From Clostridium fessum (lineage in GTDB: Bacteria; Bacillota; Clostridia; Lachnospirales; Lachnospiraceae): 64,000 nucleotides of DNA. The notes beneath the pieces were generated by a model. It was given only the letters and a program-made list of their open reading frames with translations, did no database searches and had not been told where the DNA came from. Shown here piece by piece: positions 9,061 through 15,993 of the stretch. The stretch is from NCBI RefSeq assembly GCF_003024715.1, contig NZ_PYLO01000006.1:1-64000 (forward strand), written 5' to 3'. The stretch's first letter is position 1. The number at the start of each line of letters is the position of its first letter. The position numbers and the translations under genes were made by a program.

Positions 9061-9323
9061 CCGCACGCCCGGCTTCGAACGTATGCCATGGACGTTACCC
9101 TGACAGTTAACTCGGTCCAGGCTGCCTTGCGGCACACAGAAGCTTCTGCTTAGTGCTGCTGCATTCCTGCCCTGACACGGTTCACAGATTTCTGTTGCGC
9201 AAGACCCAGACTTCAACGCCACTTTTCAGGGGCAGCCCCACAGTAAAAACGCCCTCGGTCGGACAACACCCCTGCTATAGCGGATTGCAGGTACAGGGCA
9301 CCGCTAACTCCCCGGCTGTGCGG
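9061..9323 (-). ncRNA. ffs: Signal recognition particle RNA, large bacterial type
   Basis: The minus strand has the same series of elements as B. subtilis scRNA: GGTGCCCTGTACCTGCAATC (Alu-domain loop region), TCTGGGTCTTGCGCAAC, GTGTCAGG..AGGAA..AGCAGCA (the domain IV Ffh-binding hairpin) and GTGCCGCAAGGCAGCCTGG. The ends pair: 5' CCGCAC with 3' GTGCGG, giving about 263 nt, close to the 271 nt of B. subtilis. The promoter is about 50 nt further upstream, so the RNA is probably trimmed at its 5' end as in B. subtilis. It is followed by ATTTTTTTATTTC and a perfect palindrome. Position between tadA and dnaX matches B. subtilis. Confidence 0.95.
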
Positions 9324-9379
9324 AAACTTTATGACTTGATCTTATATGACGGAATGACCTGCAGACCGTCAGCCTGTTT

Positions 9380-9408
9380 AGTATACATGGCAGCCGCCGT
9401 TTTGTCAA
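9380..9408 (-). promoter_or_regulatory. SRP RNA promoter
   Basis: Minus strand: -35 TTGACA (9408-9403), 17-bp spacer, -10 TATACT (9385-9380). Near-consensus, as expected for an abundant stable RNA; predicted start near 9373. Confidence 0.85.
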
Positions 9409-9491
9409 GCCGGAGCTTGACTAACAAGCATTGTATAAAAATACACAAGAATACATTTTATTGTTTTTTTATCATTTTTTATCCCAGAATC

Positions 9492-9520
9492 TTGCAACAG
9501 AAGAAAGAAATCATTATAAT
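9492..9520 (+). promoter_or_regulatory. ilvE promoter
   Basis: Plus strand: TTGCAA (9492-9497), 17-bp spacer, TATAAT (9515-9520). It leaves a leader of about 70 nt with no T-box or leader peptide visible. Confidence 0.8.
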
Positions 9521-9595
9521 AGGTATAAATCTAGCGACTGCAAAAAGTCAAACAGTTACTAAATCATAAAATTCTGTAAGATTGGAGCAACGATT

Positions 9596-10621
9596 ATGGA
9601 GAAGAAAAACATCGACTGGAGCAACATCGGTTTCGGCTATATGCCAACGGATTACCGCTATGTTTCCATGTACCAGAATGGTTCCTGGGACGAAGGCGTC
9701 CTTACCTCCGACCCGAATATTACCCTGAATGAATGTGCCTGTGTTCTGCAGTATGCACAGACTTGCTTCGAGGGTCTGAAAGCGTATACGACCGAGGACG
9801 GCCATATCGTTACGTTCCGTCCTGACTTAAACGGCGAGCGTATGGAGAATTCCGCAAAAGGTCTTGAAATGCCGCCATTCCCGAAGGAGCGCTTCGTAGA
9901 CGCCATCACAAAAGTAGTAGAAGCCAACGCAGCATTCGTACCGCCGTATGGTTCCGGTGCAACCCTGTACATCCGCCCGTATATGTTCGGTTATGATTCC
10001 ATCATCGGCGTTAAACCGGCAAACATCTATCAGTTCCGTGTATTCTGTACACCGGTTGGCCCGTACTTCAAGGGCGGCGCTAAACCGATCACCATCCGCG
10101 TCAGCGATTTCGACCGTGCAGCACCTCACGGAACCGGTCACATCAAAGCCGGATTAAACTACGCGATGAGCCTGCATGCGATCGTAGATGCTCATAAGAA
10201 CGGTTTCGATGAGAACATCTATCTGGATCCGCAGACACGTACCAAGATCGAGGAGACCGGCGGCGCAAACGTTATCTTCATCACCAAAGATGGCAAGCTG
10301 GTAACCCCGAAGTCCAACAGCATCCTTCCGTCTATCACACGCCGTTCTATCCTGCAGGTTGCAAGAGATTACCTCGGCATGGAGACCGAAGAGCGTGAAA
10401 TATACTTAGACGAGGTAAAGGATTTCGCAGAGTGCGGTCTGTGCGGTACCGCAGCTGTTATCTCCCCGGTTGGCAAGATCGTTGACCACGGCAAGGAAAT
10501 CTGCTTCCCGGCAGGTATGGAGAAGATGGGTCCGGTTACCCAGAAACTCTATGAGACACTGACCGGCATCCAGATGGGTCACATCAAAGCTCCGGAGGGC
10601 TGGATCCACGTAATCAAATAA
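9596..10621 (+). CDS. ilvE: Branched-chain amino acid aminotransferase
   Basis: A 341-residue PLP enzyme of fold type IV, in the longer BCAT-II group. It moves the amino group between glutamate and the keto acids of leucine, isoleucine and valine. Family features seen: CFEGLKAY (about 58-65), the RPYMFGYDS stretch (about 127-135), the HIKAGLNYAMSL region near 182-193 that should hold the PLP lysine, and EETGGANVIFI (about 219-229) for phosphate binding. GGAG lies about ten bases before the ATG. It is transcribed alone from its own promoter and ends in a terminator shared with the convergent tadA. Its place here is not conserved with B. subtilis. Confidence 0.95.
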   Translation: MEKKNIDWSNIGFGYMPTDYRYVSMYQNGSWDEGVLTSDPNITLNECACVLQYAQTCFEGLKAYTTEDGHIVTFRPDLNGERMENSAKGLEMPPFPKERFVDAITKVVEANAAFVPPYGSGATLYIRPYMFGYDSIIGVKPANIYQFRVFCTPVGPYFKGGAKPITIRVSDFDRAAPHGTGHIKAGLNYAMSLHAIVDAHKNGFDENIYLDPQTRTKIEETGGANVIFITKDGKLVTPKSNSILPSITRRSILQVARDYLGMETEEREIYLDEVKDFAECGLCGTAAVISPVGKIVDHGKEICFPAGMEKMGPVTQKLYETLTGIQMGHIKAPEGWIHVIK

Positions 10622-10659
10622 GGACTGTATTTTTCGGTTTGAATGGGAAATATGGAATG

Positions 10660-10696
10660 CAAAAAGCTGGTGGAAATCATTCACCAGCTTTTTCTT
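10660..10696. terminator. Bidirectional terminator between ilvE and tadA
   Basis: AAGCTGGTG (10664-10672) pairs with CACCAGCTT (10682-10690), with A and T runs on both sides. The tadA stop codon lies inside it. Confidence 0.85.
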
Positions 10697-11177
10697 CTTT
10701 CTTCTTTTTTCTCTTTTCACGCAATTCTTTGAAAAATTCTTTCAACATCATCGAACATTCCTCGCCCAAAAGTCCTTCTTCTGTCTCCACCTGATGATTG
10801 AATCTTTTTTCATCCAGAAGATTCAGTACCGAACCGGCGCAGCCGGCTTTCGGGTTCATGGAACCGATGTAAACTTTTGGAATCCGCGCCTGCACGATCG
10901 CCCCTGCGCACATCGGGCATGGTTCCAACGTCACGTACAGCTCACATTCTTCCAGGCGCCAGTCGCCCATGCGCTTGCACGCTTTTTTGATTGCCGCGAT
11001 CTCCGCATGTGCCAGCGCGCTATGATCGACCATCCGACGGTTGTAACCCCTGCCGATGATTTTGTCCTCATACACGATCACGCAGCCGATCGGCACTTCT
11101 CCGAGCGCCCAGGCTTTCTTCGCCTCGCGGATCGCCGCTTTCATATATTTCTCTTCCTGTGTCAATTTTGCTGCCAC
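10677..11177 (-). CDS. tadA: tRNA-specific adenosine-34 deaminase
   Basis: A 166-residue zinc deaminase that converts A34 to inosine in tRNA-Arg. The catalytic HAEIAAI (His and Glu, about 57-63) and zinc-binding PCPMCAG (about 87-93) are present, as is the C-terminal ECSMMLKEFF helix. The last 15 residues are an unusual Lys/Arg/Glu-rich tail (RKKKKEEKAGE). It uses a GTG start, with AGAGG eight bases upstream; a later ATG at residue 12 is the alternative. It is upstream of SRP RNA as in B. subtilis, with ilvE inserted between on the other strand. Confidence 0.95.
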   Translation of the reverse strand: MAAKLTQEEKYMKAAIREAKKAWALGEVPIGCVIVYEDKIIGRGYNRRMVDHSALAHAEIAAIKKACKRMGDWRLEECELYVTLEPCPMCAGAIVQARIPKVYIGSMNPKAGCAGSVLNLLDEKRFNHQVETEEGLLGEECSMMLKEFFKELREKRKKKKEEKAGE

Positions 11178-11381
11178 TGTTTTTTCCTCTTTCTTGTTTT
11201 ATATATTTCTATCTTTTCCTCCATTCAAATTTATCCGCTTCCAACAACAGACATCCTTATCTCAGTTTCCCGGCAAGTTTGCTCCGCTGCCAACCAAACA
11301 CCTGAAAGCATTTGACCTATATCCATCCTACCCAGAAAAGCTATCCTTTGTCAAGAGTTCTGTAAAAGGAGCGACCGGCTT

Positions 11382-12743
11382 TTATGTAAAATTCAAATCC
11401 GTATACCAATACCCGAACCGGCTGTCGCGCGGCGGCTGGCGGGTGGAACGGACAAAGCGGTCAAAGCCGAACATCGCCGCCATATATTTTTCATTGTTTC
11501 CATAATGTCCCGGCACGCCCAGAATGTAGCGCCCCCGTTCGCCGGGTTTCCCCAGTCTCGCCAGAATCAGATATCGGTAGTTGTAGTAACCGTGCAGAAG
11601 AAAGCTGTTATTTCCATACACCCAGTTTTCCCGCGGCAGAAGCCCGATATCCTGCGGTTTGATTACCAGAATCTCGCAGCCGTCGGCGCATTCGAAGGCG
11701 GTTACTTTGGGATAGGCAGCACGCAGACGGTTCCAGAGGGACTCGGCGGGATCTTCTTTCGAAAATTCCTTGGATGAATCTGGTTGCGGTTGTTTTTGAT
11801 TTTGAGAGTCCGACCGAAATGCCTCTTGATGGTCTGGTGGAGAATCTGGAGGCATTTCTTTCCGGACTTCCCAGGTGGATTCTTGAGAATCTTTCCGTCG
11901 CGCCTCTGTCTGTGCTTCCTGATAGGATTCCTGAAAACTTTCCTTCGGTGTCTCCGTTTGCACTTCTTGAGTGGATTCCTGAAAACTTTCTTGCGGTGTT
12001 TCCGTTTGCGTTTCCTGAACAACTTCTGCCTCTTGATGATCGGATGTTTCTGAGATATCTGGAACCGCTTCCATGGTTTCCGTGTCCTCGAAAATCTCCA
12101 GGTTTGAATCCTCCAGCTTTTCTGGCTGGGGCTGGCTGATTCCGAAGTCCGTTTCGTTTATATTCACATCTTCTTTCTTCTCTGTCTCCGTGGATGTGTC
12201 CTGATTCTCCATTTCTCCCGACCGGGTAAGTTCTGACGCCTCATCCAATTTTTCTTTCCCTACAGACGCACTGTTCACTTCCCCAGATACATTCTCTGCC
12301 AGTTTCCGCGTTGCCTCTTCCTTCTCTGCTTCCTGCTCCCGCACTTTCTCAGCAGTCACATCCGCCAGCTCAACCTCTGCCGCATGCGCGACGGCATCTT
12401 CCCAGATCGTCGTATAGGCACGCCATGCGCTGTCCGTCTCATGAAGAGTCAGACCACAGCACTCTTCCATATTGCAGCCGCTTCCTTCAATATTTTCACA
12501 ATTGACGACGGCACGGAACTCCCCATTTCCGCCACGGACAAACAGGGTGCCGATACGGATCTCCTCCTGCCCTGCCAGAAGGTATACGCCGATCGGGCTG
12601 CCGCCCGCAAAGACACGGCGGACGCTGACCTGAATCCGGCAGGAAGTTCCCCGCGTCTCCAATTTCGCAAATCCCGTATTTTTCCCTTTGATTCCGCCCT
12701 CGTATGCATAGATATATGATATTAACCGATGATATGCAGACAT
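11382..12743 (-). CDS. Lachnospiraceae protein with conserved ends and a repeat-rich linker
   Basis: A 453-residue protein without signal peptide or membrane segment. Residues about 1-130 form a beta-rich domain (ending near AYTTIWEDAV). Residues about 150-330 are a low-complexity Glu/Gln/Ser/Thr linker with an imperfect tandem repeat of the type QTETPQESFQESTQEV (about 245-300). Residues about 340-453 are a conserved-looking domain containing PQDIGLLPRENWVYGNNSF and GHYGNNEKYMAAMFGF; I think this is the domain named DUF6128 but cannot check. AAAGGAG lies eight bases before the ATG. It follows the tRNA-Tyr/Leu unit. Function unknown. Confidence 0.7.
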   Translation of the reverse strand: MSAYHRLISYIYAYEGGIKGKNTGFAKLETRGTSCRIQVSVRRVFAGGSPIGVYLLAGQEEIRIGTLFVRGGNGEFRAVVNCENIEGSGCNMEECCGLTLHETDSAWRAYTTIWEDAVAHAAEVELADVTAEKVREQEAEKEEATRKLAENVSGEVNSASVGKEKLDEASELTRSGEMENQDTSTETEKKEDVNINETDFGISQPQPEKLEDSNLEIFEDTETMEAVPDISETSDHQEAEVVQETQTETPQESFQESTQEVQTETPKESFQESYQEAQTEARRKDSQESTWEVRKEMPPDSPPDHQEAFRSDSQNQKQPQPDSSKEFSKEDPAESLWNRLRAAYPKVTAFECADGCEILVIKPQDIGLLPRENWVYGNNSFLLHGYYNYRYLILARLGKPGERGRYILGVPGHYGNNEKYMAAMFGFDRFVRSTRQPPRDSRFGYWYTDLNFT

Positions 12744-12786
12744 GTTTTCACTCCTTTGCTTTGTATTATATGCAAAAGAAGCGCCG

Positions 12787-12822
12787 GTTTATGACAGGAT
12801 TTCTATATCCTGATATAAACCA
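12787..12822. repeat. Inverted repeat upstream of the DUF6128-like gene
   Basis: GGTTTAT..CAGGAT pairs with ATCCTG..ATAAACC. It lies between the tRNA terminator and a TATAAT near 12758-12763, so it could be an operator or an extra terminator for the tRNA transcript. Confidence 0.45.
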
Positions 12823-12853
12823 ACGCTGCAAATACGTCCGTATAACGCAAAAT

Positions 12854-12879
12854 CGGGAACAGTTAAAAACTGTTCCCGA
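12854..12879 (-). terminator. Terminator of the tRNA unit
   Basis: CGGGAACAG pairs with CTGTTCCCG around a 7-nt loop, four bases after tRNA-Leu, followed by ATTTTG on the minus strand. Confidence 0.65.
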
Positions 12880-12882
12880 TAC

Positions 12883-12968
12883 TGCCGGCGACCGGAATCG
12901 AACCGGTACGAAGTTTAACCCTCGCAGGATTTTAAGTCCTGTGCGTCTGCCAGTTCCGCCACGCCGGC
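12883..12968 (-). tRNA. tRNA-Leu (anticodon TAA)
   Basis: The reverse complement folds as a class II tRNA of 86 nt: acceptor GCCGGCG pairs with CGCCGGC plus discriminator A; anticodon arm CAGGACT TAA AATCCTG; a long variable arm (GCGAGGGTTAAACTTCGT); T-arm CCGGTTCGATTCCGG. CCA is not encoded. It reads UUA codons and is co-transcribed with tRNA-Tyr. Confidence 0.95.
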
Positions 12969-13001
12969 ATCATGATTACTCATGACTGGCACAAAGCCAA
13001 A

Positions 13002-13083
13002 TGGATGGAGGTGGATTCGAACCACCGAAGCGAGACGCAACAGATTTACAGTCTGCCCCCTTTGGCCACTCGGGAACCCATCC
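13002..13083 (-). tRNA. tRNA-Tyr (anticodon GTA)
   Basis: The reverse complement is an 82-nt class II tRNA: acceptor GGATGGG pairs with TCCATCC (one G-U) plus discriminator A; anticodon arm CAGACT GTA AATCTG; long variable arm; T-arm GGTGGTTCGAATCCACC. CCA is not encoded. It is the first gene of the tRNA-Tyr/Leu unit. Confidence 0.95.
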
Positions 13084-13105
13084 AAAATTGCTCTGACAGT
13101 TGAAG

Positions 13106-13134
13106 ATTATAACATGGCTGTCTCAAAAAAGCAA
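13106..13134 (-). promoter_or_regulatory. tRNA-Tyr/Leu promoter
   Basis: Minus strand: TTGCTT (13134-13129), 17-bp spacer, TATAAT (13111-13106), about 20 bp before tRNA-Tyr. Confidence 0.8.
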
Positions 13135-13239
13135 GTGTTTTTATATATTTTATTTAATATTTTTATTTCCATTTTTTCCTGCTTTTGATTCTTCTCGCTC
13201 AACTGCCAGAAATCATATATCTTGTCGAAGCCGCATTTC

Positions 13240-15405
13240 CTACAATGCCGTATCATTTCCCGTCAAAACGATACTTCCGACCGGTGGGATTTTCACCTCG
13301 ATATAGCCGTCCTTTACCTCATGTTCAACCTGTCCGGCGTTGTAACCGTCCTCATAGGTCATCATTTCCCGGCGCAGGACCGCCCCGTCGCACGCCCCGA
13401 TCTGCCAGACCGGAATCTTGAGCGTCAGCCACTCATCACCTGTATTGACCGCCGTCACGCCGCAGCACGCGCCGCCAGCTCTCTGAGCACTCTGAAAACG
13501 TCCATAGGCAATATAGCCATCTCCCGCCGCCAGCGCTTTCAGGGAACCATTTCTAAATGCCGGACAGCGTTTCCGGATGCCGCTCATGTAGCGGTGGAAC
13601 TCGATCAGCTCCAGGTTTTCCCCGCCCCACGGATACGTCCGGCGGCTGTCCGGATCGGTCCATCCACAGACGCCCGCTTCGTCGCCGTAATAGATCGTCG
13701 GTGCGCCCGGCCAGGTCATCTGCATGACAACACCCTGGCGGAAAATGCCATAGCTGATGCCTTCCTCCGCTGCTTTTGCACCTGCCGACGCAAGACGGCC
13801 CACCCGGCGGTTTGTCCGCGTCATAAAGCGGGAGTGATCGTGGTTGGACAGCTCGTTCATCGCACACTGCACGGAAGCCGTCGGCATTTCACTCATATGG
13901 TAGCGCATCGCCTCAAAAAAGGCGCATCCATCCCCAAACAGAGCCGGATTTTCTTCGTCACTGTGCTTCTCCATCCCGGTCAGAAACCATGACAGCGGCT
14001 CCATAAATGCATCATAATTCATGACCGTATCCCACTGATCGCCCTTCAGCCAGTCATACGGGCTGCCGTAATGTTCCGCGATCATGACCGCCTCCGGATT
14101 TGCCTCCTTGACTGCCGCGCGGAAATCACGCCAGAACTGATGGTTCATCCCGGCGCTCCGCCCCAGATCTGCCGCCACATCCAGCCGCCAGCCATCTGCT
14201 CCAAACGGCGCCGATACCCATTTTTTCGCAATCCCCAGAATGTACTGGTACAATTCCGGCGATTCCTCGTAATTGAGCTTCGGAAGCGTCGCGTGTCCCC
14301 ACCAGCCATCGTAGCTGTCATTAAACGGCCAGGCATTTTCATTGTGAAACTGGAAGAAATAGCGATACGGGCTGTCCTCCGAGACATATGCCCCCTGCGG
14401 ATAGCCGCCCGCGTGCTGGTACAGAAGTTCCGCATCCAGCCATTTATTGAAAGAACCACAATGGTTGAACACACCGTCCACCAGCACCCGGATTCCCCGC
14501 TTGTGCGCTTCCTCAATCAAGCGGGCAAAAAAGGCATCGCTCGCCTCCAGGTTCTGCTCATCCGCCGTCCGCGTCATATATTTATGTGCGCGGTCATTGT
14601 CCGTATCTTCCGGGCACACCAGCCCGTCTGCGTCCTCCAGAATCACTCCATAATGCGGATCGATATGGTCGTAGTCCTGACAGTCATACTTATGGTTCGA
14701 CGGTGATACAAATACCGGATTTAAGTAGATTGCTTCTATCTTGAGACTCTTTAAATAATCAAGTTTATCTAAAACACCCTGCAGATCACCGCCGTAAAAC
14801 CGTCCCACATCGAGTGTACTGATCGGTTCCTTCCAGTCCGTCACCCGGGTGACCGGCTTTTTCAGATAAATATATTCATTGGTTTCCGTATCGTTTGTAG
14901 GATCGCCGTTGCAGAACCGATCCACATAGATCTGATACATCAGCGCGCCCTTGCTCCACTCCGGCACATGAAATCCCGGAATCAGGCGGAACGGGTGCGC
15001 CGCCGCATCCTCTGTCAGCCCGATCCGGTTGTAAAGACAGACGTTCTCGCCCCAGGTTACCTGAAATACATACGAAAATGTTTTCGTTCCCAGAGTCAGC
15101 GCACAGCTGTAGTAATCAAAACGGCTGTCTGACTTGTCAGCCATACCGCTACCATCTATGCCTCGATTTGTATCTGCACCGTTCCCAACGCTGCCAGCAC
15201 AGCACTCCCACGAAAGCCGTTTCATCTGCCACTCCTGCAAAAGCGCCCCGGTCTCCGGGTCATATTCCAGCAGTACAACCGCATCTGCTCCATTTTTCTC
15301 TGTTCTGAAATAAAATGTAACGACTTCACCCGCATCTGCCTCCGAAGGACAACGGTAATCCTCTGTCTCGTCGCAAAATAGCGCGTCGCGATTGATCTGC
15401 TCCAT
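13240..15405 (-). CDS. Glycoside hydrolase family 13 (cyclomaltodextrinase/neopullulanase-like)
   Basis: A 721-residue cytoplasmic alpha-glucanase with no signal peptide. Residues about 1-135 are a beta-sandwich of the CBM34 kind found in neopullulanases. The catalytic barrel starts at YQIYVDRFCNGDP (about 157-169). GH13 regions are clear: DGVFNHCG (region I), DGWRLDVAADL (region II, nucleophile Asp), MIAEHYG (region III, acid/base Glu), and LSNHDHSRF (region IV, third Asp). An all-beta domain closes it. It should cleave imported maltodextrins or cyclodextrins, and could feed on glycogen made by glgC/glgD elsewhere in the window, but that link is inferred. AAAGGGAAACAG precedes the ATG; it stands alone between two terminator-containing gaps. 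Confidence 0.92.
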   Translation of the reverse strand: MEQINRDALFCDETEDYRCPSEADAGEVVTFYFRTEKNGADAVVLLEYDPETGALLQEWQMKRLSWECCAGSVGNGADTNRGIDGSGMADKSDSRFDYYSCALTLGTKTFSYVFQVTWGENVCLYNRIGLTEDAAAHPFRLIPGFHVPEWSKGALMYQIYVDRFCNGDPTNDTETNEYIYLKKPVTRVTDWKEPISTLDVGRFYGGDLQGVLDKLDYLKSLKIEAIYLNPVFVSPSNHKYDCQDYDHIDPHYGVILEDADGLVCPEDTDNDRAHKYMTRTADEQNLEASDAFFARLIEEAHKRGIRVLVDGVFNHCGSFNKWLDAELLYQHAGGYPQGAYVSEDSPYRYFFQFHNENAWPFNDSYDGWWGHATLPKLNYEESPELYQYILGIAKKWVSAPFGADGWRLDVAADLGRSAGMNHQFWRDFRAAVKEANPEAVMIAEHYGSPYDWLKGDQWDTVMNYDAFMEPLSWFLTGMEKHSDEENPALFGDGCAFFEAMRYHMSEMPTASVQCAMNELSNHDHSRFMTRTNRRVGRLASAGAKAAEEGISYGIFRQGVVMQMTWPGAPTIYYGDEAGVCGWTDPDSRRTYPWGGENLELIEFHRYMSGIRKRCPAFRNGSLKALAAGDGYIAYGRFQSAQRAGGACCGVTAVNTGDEWLTLKIPVWQIGACDGAVLRREMMTYEDGYNAGQVEHEVKDGYIEVKIPPVGSIVLTGNDTAL

Positions 15406-15461
15406 CTGTTTCCCTTTCCAGCGGTTTCACCGCTTTCACAATCATGTTATTTTCTGCCCAT

Positions 15462-15490
15462 ATTTTACAGGATTTCCCAAAATTACACAA
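15462..15490 (-). promoter_or_regulatory. Probable promoter of the GH13 gene
   Basis: Minus strand: TTGTGT (15490-15485), 17-bp spacer, TAAAAT (15467-15462). The leader contains the small inverted repeat AGCGGTTTCACCGCT (about 15419-15433). Confidence 0.5.
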
Positions 15491-15520
15491 GTTATTTTCA
15501 CGCCCCTAATTTTAGGTAAT

Positions 15521-15651
15521 AAAAAAGAATGTGCCTTGGCACATTCTCGCGCCGAGCGCGGTCGCTTGCGACATGTTTCTGCTTCGCGCGAGTGTGCATC
15601 CTCGCGGAGCGTTTTTTGTTTCATAGGACGTAATTTCCTATGAAATAAAAA
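15521..15651. repeat. Dispersed structured repeat, full copy
   Basis: The 130-bp element starts with the palindrome AGAATGTGCCTTGGCACATTCT, continues through GC-rich nested palindromes (CGCGCCGAGCGCG, TCGCTTGCGA, CTTCGCGCGAG, CCTCGCGGAGCG) and ends with the hairpin TTTCATAGGA...TTTCCTATGAAA. A second full but diverged copy is at 36577-36745 and fragments are at 690-722, 9025-9051 and 35990-36053. Short open frames inside (such as 15442-15624 minus) follow the repeat and are not real genes. Confidence 0.75.
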
Positions 15652-15677
15652 AGGTCAGCGGGGTAGCTGACCTTTTT
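15647..15677. terminator. Bidirectional terminator after the repeat
   Basis: AAAAAAGGTCAGC (15647-15659) pairs with GCTGACCTTTTT (15666-15677). Both strands carry a T run. Confidence 0.75.
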
Positions 15678-15867
15678 AGGAGAAGGTATTTCGTTTTATG
15701 GGGTGTAGCAAAAACTATATAATGTATTGGGGGGGGTTACGTCTATTATAATAGCATAGGAGCGGAAATAAGTGTGCACAAACATCGTTTTATTTCGATT
15801 TCTTTTTTGTGCAAATCAACACTCTCTCCCGAAATGTCCAGCAAAATCCGCCTGAAATTTGCATAAA

Positions 15868-15956
15868 AGAAGGTGCCACCGCTGCCATTTCCATCTATCC
15901 GATGGCTGTCCGGGATGTCTCCCGCACATTCTGGCAGCTGACTGGCACCTTTTTTC
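15868..15956 (+). ncRNA. Candidate structured RNA or complex terminator downstream of ftsH
   Basis: Nested pairing on the plus strand: AGGTGCCA (15871-15878) with TGGCACCT (15943-15950); inside it GCTGCCA (15881-15887) with TGGCAGC (15932-15938); and two inner hairpins, CCATC/GATGG (15891-15905) and CGGGA/TCCCG (15911-15924). This is a four-helix junction followed by TTTTTT on the plus strand only; the minus strand T run is CTTCTTTT. It may simply terminate ftsH, but its best T run is on the strand that no known gene uses, so a small RNA is possible. The gap to the left also holds TATAAT at about 15717-15722 and 15742-15747. Confidence 0.45.
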
Positions 15957-15993
15957 AGGCTTATTTCCAGACCTGTTTCATGCTTTGAACTTT

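Noticed and set aside
11870-12030. CRISPR-like direct repeats
   Set aside because: The repeats are imperfect, in frame and encode the Gln/Glu/Thr linker of a protein.
11774-12139. Plus-strand frames antisense to the DUF6128-like gene
   Set aside because: They mirror the repetitive linker codons and have no ribosome sites.
12887-12990. tRNA pseudogenes
   Set aside because: Both tRNAs fold completely with intact anticodon and T arms.
15442-15624. 60-residue open frame on the minus strand
   Set aside because: It lies within the dispersed repeat and follows its palindromes; the related frame at 36629-36889 does the same in the other copy.
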